Shown: positions 1 through 9,800 of the stretch, piece by piece
How positions within the stretch are numbered: position 1 is the first letter of the stretch
Layout: each line of letters opens with the position of its first letter
Assembly (NCBI GenBank): GCA_002422395.1
Contig: DIUY01000011.1
Coordinates: 248,001 to 312,000, forward strand
Direction: 5' to 3'
Origin: Methylococcaceae bacterium UBA6146
Lineage (GTDB): Bacteria; Pseudomonadota; Gammaproteobacteria; Methylococcales; Methylomonadaceae
Length of the DNA stretch: 64,000 nt
Translations under genes and position numbers: made by a program
The notes under the pieces: generated by a model
What the model was told of the DNA's origin: nothing
Databases searched by the model: none
What the model saw: only the letters and a program-made list of their open reading frames with translations

Positions 1-52
1 GGGGCATCGTCAATATTACACAGAAGTCCAGATCACTGGCATCTCTGCATAA
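1..52 (+). CDS. rplU: 50S ribosomal protein L21, C-terminal end (partial)
   Basis: The window opens inside this gene. In the frame starting at base 2 the last 16 codons read GHRQYYTEVQITGISA followed by TAA, which matches the usual L21 C-terminus (HRQ..T.V.ITGI.A). L21 binds 23S rRNA in the large subunit. It lies 14 nt upstream of rpmA, the standard rplU-rpmA operon. Only the tail is visible. Confidence 0.9.
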   Translation, partial: GHRQYYTEVQITGISA

Positions 53-66
53 TCAGGAGTTAAGCA

Positions 67-324
67 ATGGCTCATAAGAAGGCTGGTGGTAGTACCCGTA
101 ACGGTCGCGACTCAAATTCGAAACGGTTGGGTGTAAAGCGTTTTGGCGGTGAAGCGGTTATTGCCGGAAACATAATTGTACGTCAGCGTGGCACGCATTT
201 TCATCCTGGCGACAACGTTGGCTGCGGTAAAGACCATACCTTGTTTGCTACGGCAGACGGCAAAGTGGTTTTTCAGGTTAAAGGCCCTAATAACCGCAAA
301 TTCGTCAGCATCGTTGCGGCATAA
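67..324 (+). CDS. rpmA: 50S ribosomal protein L27
   Basis: An 85-residue L27 of the usual length. The N-terminus MAHKKAGGSTRNGRDS is the glycine-rich tail that reaches the peptidyl-transferase centre, and GTHFHPGDNVGCGKDHTLFA is the family core. An AGGAG ribosome-binding site at 55-59 fixes the start. It sits between rplU and obgE in the conserved rplU-rpmA-obgE order, with a hairpin terminator after it, so obgE may need its own promoter or read-through. Confidence 0.98.
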   Translation: MAHKKAGGSTRNGRDSNSKRLGVKRFGGEAVIAGNIIVRQRGTHFHPGDNVGCGKDHTLFATADGKVVFQVKGPNNRKFVSIVAA

Positions 325-367
325 AATCCAAGCTACCTGTTTTAGGCAAGTTTCGATTCCTTTAAAA

Positions 368-398
368 AGCTCCATCCCTTGTTGGTTGGGGCTTTTTT
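368..398 (+). terminator. Rho-independent terminator after rpmA
   Basis: An imperfect 11-bp stem (368-378 with 383-393, including G-T pairs) with a short loop is followed by a run of six T (393-398). It lies 43 nt after the rpmA stop and before obgE. Confidence 0.65.
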
Positions 399-445
399 CG
401 TTTTTATCCATTGAGCTTTAAATACAGCAGAGCAGTGTGTGATTT

Positions 446-1480
446 ATGAAGTTTGTTGACGAAGCGGAAATTCGTGTGGAAGCCGGTGATGGCGGTAATG
501 GCACGATAGGCTTCCGGCGTGAGAAATACATCCCTATGGGCGGCCCTGATGGTGGTGATGGTGGTGATGGCGGCAGTGTTTATTTGATTGCAGTGGAAAA
601 TATCAATACGCTGGTGGATTTTCGCTATCACGCTGTGCATAGGGCGGAGCGTGGACAAAACGGCATGAGCCGCAACTGTACGGGCAGGAAAGGCGAAGAT
701 TGTTATGTGTCCGTGCCCCTAGGGACGCGGGTTTCGGATGCGGAAACGGGCGAGGTTATCGGTGATTTGACCAAAATCGGCGAAACCTTGTTGGTTGCCC
801 AGGGTGGTTTTCATGGTTTGGGCAACACCCGTTTCAAAAGTAGTATCAACCGGGCGCCGCAAAAAGCGAGCAAAGGCACGCCCGGCGAGCATCGCCTCTT
901 GAATTTGGAATTGACGCTGATTGCTGACGTTGGTTTGCTGGGTATGCCGAATGCAGGGAAGTCCAGTTTGATCCGCGCGGTGTCTTCGGCGACGCCTAAA
1001 GTCGCCGATTATCCTTTTACGACCTTACATCCTAATCTTGGTGTCGTCAGAATTGATGATTTGCGCAGTTTTGTGATTGCTGATATTCCCGGTGTTATCG
1101 AAGGCGCCGCCGATGGCGCGGGACTGGGTTTGCAGTTTCTCAAGCATTTGTCGCGTACAGGTTTGTTGCTGCACTTGATTGATGCGATGCCGTATGACAA
1201 TACAGGCAGTCCCGTGCAGTCCGCCCAAAAAATCATTCATGAAGTTGAAAAATGGAGTGATGACTTAGCTAATAAGCCGCGCTGGCTGATACTGAATAAG
1301 ATAGACAGGTTGCCGCCCGAAGACGTTGATGCGCACTGCCAGGCGATAGTTGATGAATTGGGCTGGGATGCGCCTGTTTTTAAAATCGCGGCTATTAATG
1401 GTGAGGGCACAAAAGAGCTTATGTTTGCGATTATGAACTTTTTAGAGCAACAACGGCGGTGCGATAGTGAGCGGGCGTGA
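446..1480 (+). CDS. obgE: Obg family GTPase (ribosome assembly, stress)
   Basis: A 344-residue Obg/CgtA GTPase that associates with the 50S subunit and couples GTP state to ribosome maturation. The N-terminal Obg fold (about 1-160) has the glycine-rich GDGGNG, GPDGGDGGDGG and FHGLGN motifs. The G domain follows: P-loop GMPNAGKSS (G1), TTLHPNLG (G2), DIPG (G3), NKID (G4) and the G5 region near the end. The C-terminus is short, as in many gammaproteobacteria. The stop overlaps the GTG start of proB by 14 nt, so translation is probably coupled. Confidence 0.97.
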   Translation: MKFVDEAEIRVEAGDGGNGTIGFRREKYIPMGGPDGGDGGDGGSVYLIAVENINTLVDFRYHAVHRAERGQNGMSRNCTGRKGEDCYVSVPLGTRVSDAETGEVIGDLTKIGETLLVAQGGFHGLGNTRFKSSINRAPQKASKGTPGEHRLLNLELTLIADVGLLGMPNAGKSSLIRAVSSATPKVADYPFTTLHPNLGVVRIDDLRSFVIADIPGVIEGAADGAGLGLQFLKHLSRTGLLLHLIDAMPYDNTGSPVQSAQKIIHEVEKWSDDLANKPRWLILNKIDRLPPEDVDAHCQAIVDELGWDAPVFKIAAINGEGTKELMFAIMNFLEQQRRCDSERA

Positions 1481-2588
1481 TTTTGCCAACGTAAAGCGTG
1501 TTGTTGTAAAGATAGGCAGCTCGTTGCTGACTAAAGGTGGCCAAGGTTTGGATAAGGCCGCTATTGCCGACTGGGTCAGGCAAATGGCGGGGTTAAGGCG
1601 GCAATCCATCGATGTGGTTTTAGTTTCTTCCGGTTCTGTGGCGGAGGGTATGAGCCGGTTAGGTCTAAAAGTGCGGCCAAAAACCTTGCACGAACTACAG
1701 GCTGCCGCAGCTGTTGGGCAAATGGGTCTGGTGCGGGTCTTTGATGACAGCTTTCAGCGCCATGGGCTGCATGCGGCGCAGGTGTTGCTTACGCATGATG
1801 ACTTGTCTGACCGGCAGCGGTATTTAAACGCCCGAAGCACTTTGCTGACATTGCTTGGCGTTGGTGTTGTGCCGGTCATTAATGAAAACGACACCGTCGC
1901 CACCGAAGAGATCCGTTTTGGTGACAATGACACGTTGGCGGCGTTGGTTGCCAATTTGGTTGAGGCTGAGTTATTGGTGATTCTGACGGATCAGCAGGGA
2001 TTGTTTACCGGCGATCCTGGCTTATATCCTGATGCAACGCTAATTTCAGAAATCAGCGTTAATGATGGGCGCTTGGATAAGATGGCGGGCGATAGCCGTA
2101 GTGGCCTAGGGCGGGGAGGCATGTCCACCAAGGTTCGTGCGGCGCGTTTAGCTTCTAGGTCGGGTGCGGCAACAGTCGTGGCGGCGGGCGCGGTTGTTGA
2201 TGTGATTGTTGCGGTGATTGCGGGTGCTAATCTGGGGACTTACTTCTTGCCGGATATTGAGCCTCTAGTTGCTAGAAAGCGCTGGCTGGCCGGACAATTG
2301 CAGGTTAAAGGGCAATTGGTTCTCGATGCAGGTGCGGTTAGAGTGCTGAAAACCGAAGGAAAAAGTTTGTTGGCGGTCGGCGTCAAGGGTGTGTCTGGAC
2401 GGTTTGCCCGTGGGGAGCTGGTGTCTTGCGTGGACGAGGAAGGCTTTGAGGTTGCGCGGGGGTTAATCAACTACGGTTATGCGGATGCCTTGCTAATAGC
2501 AGGGAAAAGCAGTTTGGAATTTGAGAAAATTTTAGGTTATGCGGACGATTCGGAGCTGATGCACCGCGATAATATGGTGCTGATTTAG
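1467..2588 (+). CDS. proB: Glutamate 5-kinase with PUA domain
   Basis: Phosphorylates L-glutamate at the gamma-carboxyl, the first step of proline synthesis. The 373-residue protein has an amino-acid kinase domain (about 1-255: VKIGSSLLT, VSSGSVAEGM, INENDTVAT, FGDNDTLAA, GRGGMSTKV) and a C-terminal PUA domain (about 275-360), the full-length two-domain form. The GTG start at 1467 lies inside the end of obgE. No proA is adjacent. Confidence 0.97.
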   Translation: MSGRDFANVKRVVVKIGSSLLTKGGQGLDKAAIADWVRQMAGLRRQSIDVVLVSSGSVAEGMSRLGLKVRPKTLHELQAAAAVGQMGLVRVFDDSFQRHGLHAAQVLLTHDDLSDRQRYLNARSTLLTLLGVGVVPVINENDTVATEEIRFGDNDTLAALVANLVEAELLVILTDQQGLFTGDPGLYPDATLISEISVNDGRLDKMAGDSRSGLGRGGMSTKVRAARLASRSGAATVVAAGAVVDVIVAVIAGANLGTYFLPDIEPLVARKRWLAGQLQVKGQLVLDAGAVRVLKTEGKSLLAVGVKGVSGRFARGELVSCVDEEGFEVARGLINYGYADALLIAGKSSLEFEKILGYADDSELMHRDNMVLI

Positions 2589-2610
2589 GTTTTATTTATC
2601 TTCAGGCAAT

Positions 2611-2648
2611 AAAAAAGGCCGATAACTTTAAAGAGTGCGGCCTTTTTT
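2611..2648. terminator. Bidirectional terminator between proB and rpsT
   Basis: A perfect 11-bp inverted repeat (2611-2621 with 2638-2648) consists of A6 plus GGCCG pairing with CGGCC plus T6. Because both arms carry the A/T run, it can stop transcription from proB on the plus strand and rpsT on the minus strand. Confidence 0.85.
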
Positions 2649-2665
2649 GCTGTAAGGCTATCTGC

Positions 2666-2929
2666 TTAAGCGATAGCTTTTACTTTTGAATTCAGTCGGC
2701 TTTTGCTGCGGGCGGCTTTATTTTTATGAATAAGGCCTTTGCTTACTGCCGAATCGATAATGGGCATAGCAATTTTGAAAGCGGCTTGCGCTTTTTCTTT
2801 ATCGCCTTCCCTTACTGCGGCAAGAACTTTCTTGATAAAGGTGCGTAAGTTGCTGCGTTGTCCTGCATTGCGAATACGGCTTTTTTCCGCTTGTTTCGCG
2901 CGCTTTTTAGCTTGTGCTGTATTAGCCAT
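2666..2929 (-). CDS. rpsT: 30S ribosomal protein S20
   Basis: An 87-residue S20 that binds 16S rRNA during small-subunit assembly. MANTAQAKKRAKQAEKSR and the lysine/arginine-rich helices (HKNKAARSKSRL) are diagnostic and the length is normal. It is monocistronic, with a strong promoter upstream and a shared terminator downstream, and is divergent from murJ. Confidence 0.98.
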   Translation of the reverse strand: MANTAQAKKRAKQAEKSRIRNAGQRSNLRTFIKKVLAAVREGDKEKAQAAFKIAMPIIDSAVSKGLIHKNKAARSKSRLNSKVKAIA

Positions 2930-2962
2930 AGTGTCTCGATTGGTTAAGTTAAATAGCCCAAT

Positions 2963-2991
2963 ATTATCTTTTTAAATAGTTGTTTTGTCAA
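2963..2991 (-). promoter_or_regulatory. Sigma-70 promoter of rpsT
   Basis: On the minus strand a perfect -35 TTGACA (2991-2986) is followed after exactly 17 nt by -10 GATAAT (2968-2963), which has one mismatch to consensus. It lies 33 nt upstream of the rpsT start. Confidence 0.75.
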
Positions 2992-3022
2992 ATTATTTAG
3001 TGCAATACATTGAGGGGCGACA

Positions 3023-4555
3023 TTGAGCAGGCGGTTTCTTAAATCAACCTTGGCAGTGAGCGCGATGACGCTCATATCACGCATTTTAGGGTTTGTCCGG
3101 GATATGTTGATCGCCCGTTTTTTTGGTGTTGATTCGGCTACCGATGCATTTTTTGTGGCTTTTAAAATCCCCAATTTTTTGCGCAGGCTATTTGCCGAAG
3201 GTGCTGTCGCCCATGCTTTTGTGCCGATATTGGAGGGTTACAAAAAACAAGGCAGTCACGCTGGGCTAAAAGGGTTTGTTGATAACGTGGCGGGGACGCT
3301 GGCATTGGTTTTGATGCTGATCACGCTGACAGGTATGGTCGTGGCGCCATTGCTGATTTTTTTGTTGGCACCCGGTTTTGCGTGGCAAGGTGCGCAACAT
3401 GATTTGGCGGTGCAATTGTTACAGATTGCTTTGCCGTATTTGTTGTTTATCGGTTTGGTTGCGTTGGCGGGTAGCGTGTTAAATAGTTATGGCCAGTTTG
3501 CCGTTCCTGCGCTGACGCCCGCCTTGCTCAATATCTGCATGATTGCCGCAGCAATCTGGTTGGCGCCGTTGCTAAGCGAGCCAGTGGCCGCATTGGCATG
3601 GGGCGTTTTTATTGCCGGTATTATTCAAGTATTGTGTCAATTGCCCGCCTTGGCGCGTTTGGGCTTGCTACCGCGCTTGCGGGTGGATTTTGGCGATTTG
3701 GGGGTCAGGCGTCTCATGAGCCAATTGTTGCCCGCTATTTTTAGTGTCTCAGTGACGCAAATCAACTTGCTGCTGGACACCTTGATCGCTTCATTATTAA
3801 CGGTCGGCAGCGTGTCGTGGCTTTACTACTCTGATCGCTTGGTGGAGTTCCCCCAAGGTCTGCTAGGTGTTGCAATCGCTACGGTTATTTTGCCTAGGCT
3901 GGCGAAAGACCATGCCGCTGATGACCCGATTGCTTTTTCCGATGCGTTGGATTGGGGGCTGCGGTTGGTTTTGCTGGTGGGGATGCCCGCTACTGTGGGT
4001 TTGCTGCTGCTGGCTGAGCCGATGTTATCGACACTGTTCCAATACCATGAATTTGGCGAATCAGATGTGCAGTTGGCAGGCCGAAGCTTGAAGGCGTATG
4101 CGGTGGGGTTGTTGGGTTATTTGTTTGTCAGGGTGTTAGTGCTTGGTTTTACCGCGCGGCAGGACATGAAAACCCCTGTCCGCTATGGCAGTTATGCAAT
4201 GCTGGCCAGCTTGGTTTTGAATGTCTTAGCGTTGCCGCTGGCCCATGCGGGATTGGCCTTGGCCACCTCATTGGGCGCTTTGTTCAATGCTGTGCTGTTG
4301 CTGAAAAAATTACGCCAAGAACAGGTTTACCGGCCCGTAGGGGGATGGCGGCTGTTTTTTCTGCAAGTTATGCTGGCCAGCTCGGCAATGTCGGCAGTCC
4401 TCTATTATTTTGTCGATGTGACAGAGTGGGGCCGGTGGCATTCGGTTGAGCGGGCGGTGAATTTACTGGCCTGGATTTTAGTCGGCATGGCTGTTTATGT
4501 GCTGACGTTAGTGTTGGCAGGCTTAAAACTCAGGCACTTGGCGATGCGGGCGTAA
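3023..4555 (+). CDS. murJ: Lipid II flippase MurJ
   Basis: A 510-residue polytopic inner-membrane protein of the MOP exporter superfamily that flips lipid II for peptidoglycan synthesis. The N-terminus SAMTLISRILGFVRDMLIAR and the DAFFVAFKIPNFLRRLFAEG segment are the MurJ hallmarks (helices 1-2 with the substrate-groove arginines). About 14 hydrophobic segments run to the C-terminus. The TTG start is preceded by GAGGGG at about 3013-3018. Its place beside rpsT is the conserved gammaproteobacterial rpsT-murJ arrangement. Confidence 0.95.
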   Translation: MSRRFLKSTLAVSAMTLISRILGFVRDMLIARFFGVDSATDAFFVAFKIPNFLRRLFAEGAVAHAFVPILEGYKKQGSHAGLKGFVDNVAGTLALVLMLITLTGMVVAPLLIFLLAPGFAWQGAQHDLAVQLLQIALPYLLFIGLVALAGSVLNSYGQFAVPALTPALLNICMIAAAIWLAPLLSEPVAALAWGVFIAGIIQVLCQLPALARLGLLPRLRVDFGDLGVRRLMSQLLPAIFSVSVTQINLLLDTLIASLLTVGSVSWLYYSDRLVEFPQGLLGVAIATVILPRLAKDHAADDPIAFSDALDWGLRLVLLVGMPATVGLLLLAEPMLSTLFQYHEFGESDVQLAGRSLKAYAVGLLGYLFVRVLVLGFTARQDMKTPVRYGSYAMLASLVLNVLALPLAHAGLALATSLGALFNAVLLLKKLRQEQVYRPVGGWRLFFLQVMLASSAMSAVLYYFVDVTEWGRWHSVERAVNLLAWILVGMAVYVLTLVLAGLKLRHLAMRA

Positions 4556-4698
4556 ACAGGCCTGCACAGGCGGGCGGCAAACAGCCAATTTGTAAAGCCA
4601 AGGTAATGAACTGTGTTTAAATCGCCTATATCATTGGGGGGGGAGTGGCCGAAACCTGTTACAGCGACAATCAGGTTAAAGATGTTATGAATGGTCAC

Positions 4699-5550
4699 TT
4701 ACTCTTCAATAACAGGGTTGGATAGCGTACCGATGCCTTCAATTTCAATGCGCACCACTTGGCCTGGTTTCAGGTATCCACGCGGCTGCATCTTTACGCC
4801 GACGCCCGCCGGTGTGCCGGTGGTGATGACGTCGCCGGGTTCTAAAGTCATCGCTTGCGATAGATAAGAAACCATTTCATAACAGTTAAACATCATCTCG
4901 CTGGTGTTGGCCGCCTGCCGGAGTTCGTCATCTACCCATGTCTTAAGGTCTAGTCGATGGGGGTTGCCGATTTCGTCAGTTGTCACTAGCCATGGGCCTA
5001 GTGGCCCGCAGGTGTCAAATGATTTGCCGACTGTCCAGGTGGGTGAGCGGGCTTGCCAATCGCGCACGGTCACGTCGTTGGCGACCGTGAAGCCTGCAAT
5101 CATTTCGTGGGCGTGCCCTACCGGCACATGGCGGCAACGCTTGCCAATGACAAAAGCCAACTCGCCTTCGTAATCAAGCTTGTCTGAAACTTTAGGGCGT
5201 TGAATGGCATCATCCGGGCCAATAACGCAGGTGCTTTGCTTGGTAAAAAAAGTCGGATACTCTGGTTTGTCACGCCCTGTTTCAGCAATGTGGTCGGCAT
5301 AATTCAAACCTATGCCCAAGTATTTGCCTGGCCTTGGCACGGGGGCGGCCAATTTGACGTCCGCCAAGGCGATGCGTTCGGCGCCGCTGTCAATTTGTCG
5401 CTGCATTGCCACAAGCGCTATTGTGCCGGCAGTTAAGAACCCAATCATGCTGGCTGGGATGTCGGCACAGCCTTGGCTGTCGACGACATAATTGTCAATC
5501 ACAGCGCCAACGCGAGTCAGTTTGTTATGGGTGAAGGTAACGAGTTTCAT
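4699..5550 (-). CDS. Fumarylacetoacetate hydrolase family protein
   Basis: A 283-residue FAH-superfamily enzyme. The C-terminal catalytic domain (about 70-280) has the metal-binding acidic set: LDYEGELAFVIG (two Glu) and the ANDVTVRDWQ Asp region, plus PGDVITTGTPAGVG. Relatives act as ureidoglycolate lyases, acylpyruvases or 2-hydroxyhepta-2,4-diene-1,7-dioate isomerases. The substrate cannot be assigned because no catabolic genes surround it. It is divergent from rpe with a 95-nt gap. Confidence 0.85.
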   Translation of the reverse strand: MKLVTFTHNKLTRVGAVIDNYVVDSQGCADIPASMIGFLTAGTIALVAMQRQIDSGAERIALADVKLAAPVPRPGKYLGIGLNYADHIAETGRDKPEYPTFFTKQSTCVIGPDDAIQRPKVSDKLDYEGELAFVIGKRCRHVPVGHAHEMIAGFTVANDVTVRDWQARSPTWTVGKSFDTCGPLGPWLVTTDEIGNPHRLDLKTWVDDELRQAANTSEMMFNCYEMVSYLSQAMTLEPGDVITTGTPAGVGVKMQPRGYLKPGQVVRIEIEGIGTLSNPVIEE

Positions 5551-5645
5551 CGTTTAAATTTTCCTGTATGATAGGCCGGTTGCTCATTATAACGAACATT
5601 AGTAATCAAAAAACTATAACTAGCCACTAACGCGAGGATTAGAAC

Positions 5646-6317
5646 ATGAAAGAAAATTGGATAGCCCCTTCCATTTTGTCAGCCAATTTTGCTAAGTTGG
5701 GCGAAGAGGTGGATAACGTTTTGGCCGCAGGCGCCGACGTTGTCCATTTCGATGTTATGGACAACCATTTTGTACCTAACTTGACTATAGGGCCGCTGGT
5801 TTGTGAAGCATTAAGAAAGCATGGTGTGACAGCGCCGATTGACGTGCATTTGATGGTTGAGCCGGTAGACCGCATTGTCCCCGATTTTGCTAAAGCCGGT
5901 GCCAGCATTATCACCTTCCATCCAGAAGGTTCCGTGCATATTGACCGTACCTTGCAGCTGATTAAAGACTGCGGATGTAAAGCTGGGTTGGTGTTTAACC
6001 CAGGCACGCCATTGCATCACCTCGACTATGTCATGGATAAGCTAGATATGATTTTATTGATGTCGGTCAACCCAGGGTTTGGCGGCCAATCCTTTATCCC
6101 TTCAGCGCTCGATAAGTTGCGCCAGGTCAGAAAGCTGATTGATGACAGCGGTTTTGATATACGTCTGGAAATTGATGGCGGTGTCAAAACTGACAATATC
6201 CGTGCCATTAAAGAAGCGGGTGCAGATACTTTTGTTGCTGGCTCAGCAATTTTTAGCCAGCCGGATTATAAAAAAATCATTGATGACATGCGTGCGGAAT
6301 TGGCGAAAGCCGCATAA
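5646..6317 (+). CDS. rpe: Ribulose-phosphate 3-epimerase
   Basis: A 223-residue TIM barrel that interconverts ribulose 5-phosphate and xylulose 5-phosphate. Visible motifs are IAPSILSANFAKLGEE, the metal/catalytic HFDVMDNHFVPNLTIGP, HLMVEP, VNPGFGGQSF and the phosphate-binding EIDGGVK. Length is typical. GAGGATTAG just upstream supplies the ribosome-binding site. In a methanotroph it would also serve the ribulose monophosphate cycle; that role is inference. Confidence 0.97.
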   Translation: MKENWIAPSILSANFAKLGEEVDNVLAAGADVVHFDVMDNHFVPNLTIGPLVCEALRKHGVTAPIDVHLMVEPVDRIVPDFAKAGASIITFHPEGSVHIDRTLQLIKDCGCKAGLVFNPGTPLHHLDYVMDKLDMILLMSVNPGFGGQSFIPSALDKLRQVRKLIDDSGFDIRLEIDGGVKTDNIRAIKEAGADTFVAGSAIFSQPDYKKIIDDMRAELAKAA

Positions 6318-6846
6318 CTCCTCGCGGAATCTGCTTGGCAGTTACATTTTTTGAAAACGTAAATGCCAATTGCGCCTTTATTTCCCATTATAAGATATAA
6401 ACCATCGGATAAAGCCCGTGGTTTATATGGTTTTAGGATTCCGTCAAAAATGACTTCCCTGAACGCGCCCAGCCGTCCGTGCGGGGCCTATCGAAGCATG
6501 AAACGGGAGCGCATGATCCGGGAATTTTCCGCCCGTCCTTCGACAGGCTCAGGACGAACGGAAAATTTTATCGGGAAGTTATTTATGGCCCCGTATCCTT
6601 AGTGTGATTTATGCCGCAGTTTGTCTAATTGAACGTTAAGCGTGTTAAACGGGCATTGCAAGAAAACGCCGCTTTACTTTAGAATGAAAAGCCGTTGACA
6701 ACGGTAATGCCACTAAATTTGACAAAATTTATTCCAATCACACCGTCACTTCGTAACACATCACCCACACTAAAATAAATACGTTAAAGCCGCCAGCCAG
6801 GTTGTGGGCACACAATCTGCTTCTTTGAATTGACTAAAGGTAAATT
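6318..6846. other. Intergenic region with palindromic repeats
   Basis: No gene is supported here. It holds a 10-bp hairpin at 6395-6428 and a long imperfect palindrome at about 6435-6601, described separately. The remaining 6602-6846 is the leader of the large glycosyltransferase gene; TTGACA-like hexamers occur but none has a convincing -10. Confidence 0.6.
6435..6601. repeat. Imperfect palindromic extragenic repeat
   Basis: The ends form inverted arms: AGGATTCCG on the left against the complement of CCCGTATCCT on the right, then GACTTCCC against GGGAAGTT, with an inner ATTTTCCG / CGGAAAAT pair. The centre contains CCTTCGACAGGCTCAGGACG, a motif that recurs as extragenic repeats in many gammaproteobacteria. 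It has no coding capacity. Confidence 0.5.
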
Positions 6847-9800
6847 ATGGTTACGCAACTGTTTGAAAAAATTAACACGCTACTTGCCAATAACGAAATT
6901 GATAACGCGTTGGAAATCGCGGAACGGTTAATTCAAACTCACCCTGGCGAGGCGGAAGGCTATTTTGTTTGCGCAGAAATATATTCCGATAAACAAATGG
7001 ACGATAAGGCGCTCGAATATTTGGAAAAAGCCTGTTTTTTAAGCCCCGGCACTGTTAAGTATCTGGGACGGTTCGCAGAGAAGCTATTAAAGTCAGGGAA
7101 AATCGACGAGGCGATCATTTATTATGGCCGTGTGCTAAAAATAGAGCCTGTCGTTTGGGCTTATATCGGATTGGGTAATGCATATGAAAGAAAAGGGGAA
7201 ATCGCCCTTTGCATAGAAAATTTTCAGCAAGCCCTGCTGGCTAAGGATGCGCCTGAAACACCATCGGCAGACCTGCTGGCGCGGATGGTGAAATTGCAAA
7301 AGCAGCAGGGCGATCTTAGCGGTGTGATTGAGTCCTTACATAAGCTGGTGGCGGTCGTTTCAGCCGATGCGGAGAAATATGAGGCGCTTTGTAATTTGGC
7401 GCACTCTTACAATCTGACAGGCAAATATCAAATGGCCATTGATAATTACCGGTTGGCGATTGAAATATCAAATGATCTGCCAAAGGCTTATATCGGTTTG
7501 GCCGATGCCTATCATAAACTGGAGCAGATTGACGATGAGATATCCGCCTTACAAAAAGCGAATCAGATTCAGGAAAATTTTGAATTGACCCAACGCTTGG
7601 TGGCGCTTTTACAAAAAGCGAATACTGCCAATTTAGACATTATTAAAGAAAGCCCTCCACTTTTAGACAATGAAAAAGACCAGCTGGTCATTAGCGACTA
7701 TAACAACAGTGATTTGACGGCGCTTATTAATGCCATTATCCAGTCAGGGTTGTTTAACCAGTTGTTTTATAAGCAACAAACAGGCAGCGTGTTGGGTGTT
7801 GCCGATGCGGTCAGGCATTTCCTGCGTGTCGGGGGCGCACAGGGATTTAAACCTTTTCCCCTTTTTGAGCCTGATGCCTATCAATGGCTTAACCCTGATT
7901 TGCCCGCGTTAACAAACGCACAATGTTTTGTGCATTATGCGCTGAAGGGCAAGGCGGAAAAACGTTATTATAACCGGGCTATCTTAAAGCGGGACGCTTC
8001 AGAATTGCGGGTCAGCCCTGATTTTGATGGGGTCTGGTATGCCTCTTTAATAAAGGACGGCCCTGAGGATTTAAACTGTTTTGAACATTATTTGGCTATT
8101 GGCTGGCGGCAGCATTTGCCGCCTAAGCGCGAAGGGTTTGACAACAGTTTCTACCTTGATTATTACAAAGACGCGCGGGAAAGCGACTATCCGCCGTATT
8201 TGCACTATTTGAAGCATAAAAAAGGACGCATCACCAGCCAATTGGAAGCGAACCATCTGGTCAATTTCTTGCAGCAGTCAGATGAGTTTGATTCAACGCT
8301 ATACCGCATACAATGCAAGGAGCCAATCCCTGAGAAATTCACGGATATTTTTCATTACATTTGCCGGGGCGTTGATTTAAAACTCGACCCTAACAGCAAT
8401 TTCAGCACAGAATATTACATCCGTAAGTACCCTGACATTTTGTCCAGCGGTATGGTGCCGTTTATCCATTACTTGGCCCACGGCAGGTCTGAAGGGCGGG
8501 CAAATAAGTTTGATGCAAAAAAACATATCCATCCCGGACAATGCGTCTTTGATTCCAACAAGCCGACAGTGCTTGTCGTCTGTCATGAGGCATCGAGGAC
8601 AGGGGCGCCTATTCTTGGGCTGCGGCTGATAGAAAGTCTGGCACAACGGGCGAATGTGATTAGCTGGAATGGCAAGGTGGGGCCTATCACCGTTAATTTT
8701 ACGGAATCCAGCATTGCGGTCATTAATAATTTTTTTGATCATACCGATACCGTTTGGATGATCAGGATGCTAAAGAAACTCTATGCGCCGCAGGTTGCCA
8801 TTGTTAATTCATCGGTTACCGCAGGGGTGGCGGTTGCCTTGTATGAAGAAAAAGTGCCCGTTGTCGCACTGATCCATGAATATGGCGACTATTCGGGCAC
8901 AGAAGCCATGCAGATGCTCCGTGTCGCAAATAAGATTGTGTTCCCGTCCGAAAGTGTCAAGGCAAGTGTGGATGTTGTCAGCATCAAATTAAGCGCCACA
9001 ACACGCACAGAAAACATTTCAGTAAGGCATCAGGGACGCTGCATCCCTCCAGCAAGTGACGGCGGGGTTACCTACAAAACTAAGGACATACTGCTTAAGC
9101 TGGGCGTTTCGGAAGATGACGAGCGCCCCGTTATTATCCTTGGCTGCGGTTGGATACAGATCCGCAAAGGTGTGGAATACTTTATTGAAGCCGCGCGGCT
9201 GTGCAAAAAACTGCTGGATAGGCCCGTCCGTTTTATGTGGGTGGGCGGCGGCTACCGGCCTACGGCGGACTTGATTTATTCCGTATGGTTACAGTCACAA
9301 GTGGTAAATTCAGACCTTGAAGACGAGGTTATCTTTTTTGATGAAACGCCAGACCTGACGCCATTTTTTGAGCTGGCGGACGTCTTTTTCTTACCTTCCC
9401 GGCTAGATCCGTTCCCTAATGTCGCCATCGATGCGGTCAACGCCCAAGTGCCCATCGTTGCGTTTGAGCGGGGTACGGGGTTTGCCGAATTTATTAATGC
9501 GCATCCAAGTGTCGGCGTTGCAGTGCCTTTCTTGGATGTTGAAGCGGCGGCCAAGGCCATTTGCCAATATGTCAGCGGTGAGCGGGCGCGGCCTGAGAAA
9601 AACCATGCGATTACCAAGCTGTTTTCATTTGCAGATTACACTGATTTCGTTTGGGACGAATGCCAGGCCGCGATCATTCAACAGCAGCAAATAGAAGATG
9701 AGAGCCAATTGCTCATTCAGTCCAAATTGATGGACATTGATTTTTTCAAGTCCGCGCACCATCCGTATGAGGATGCCCAGCAAGCGCCTGAGTATGTTTA

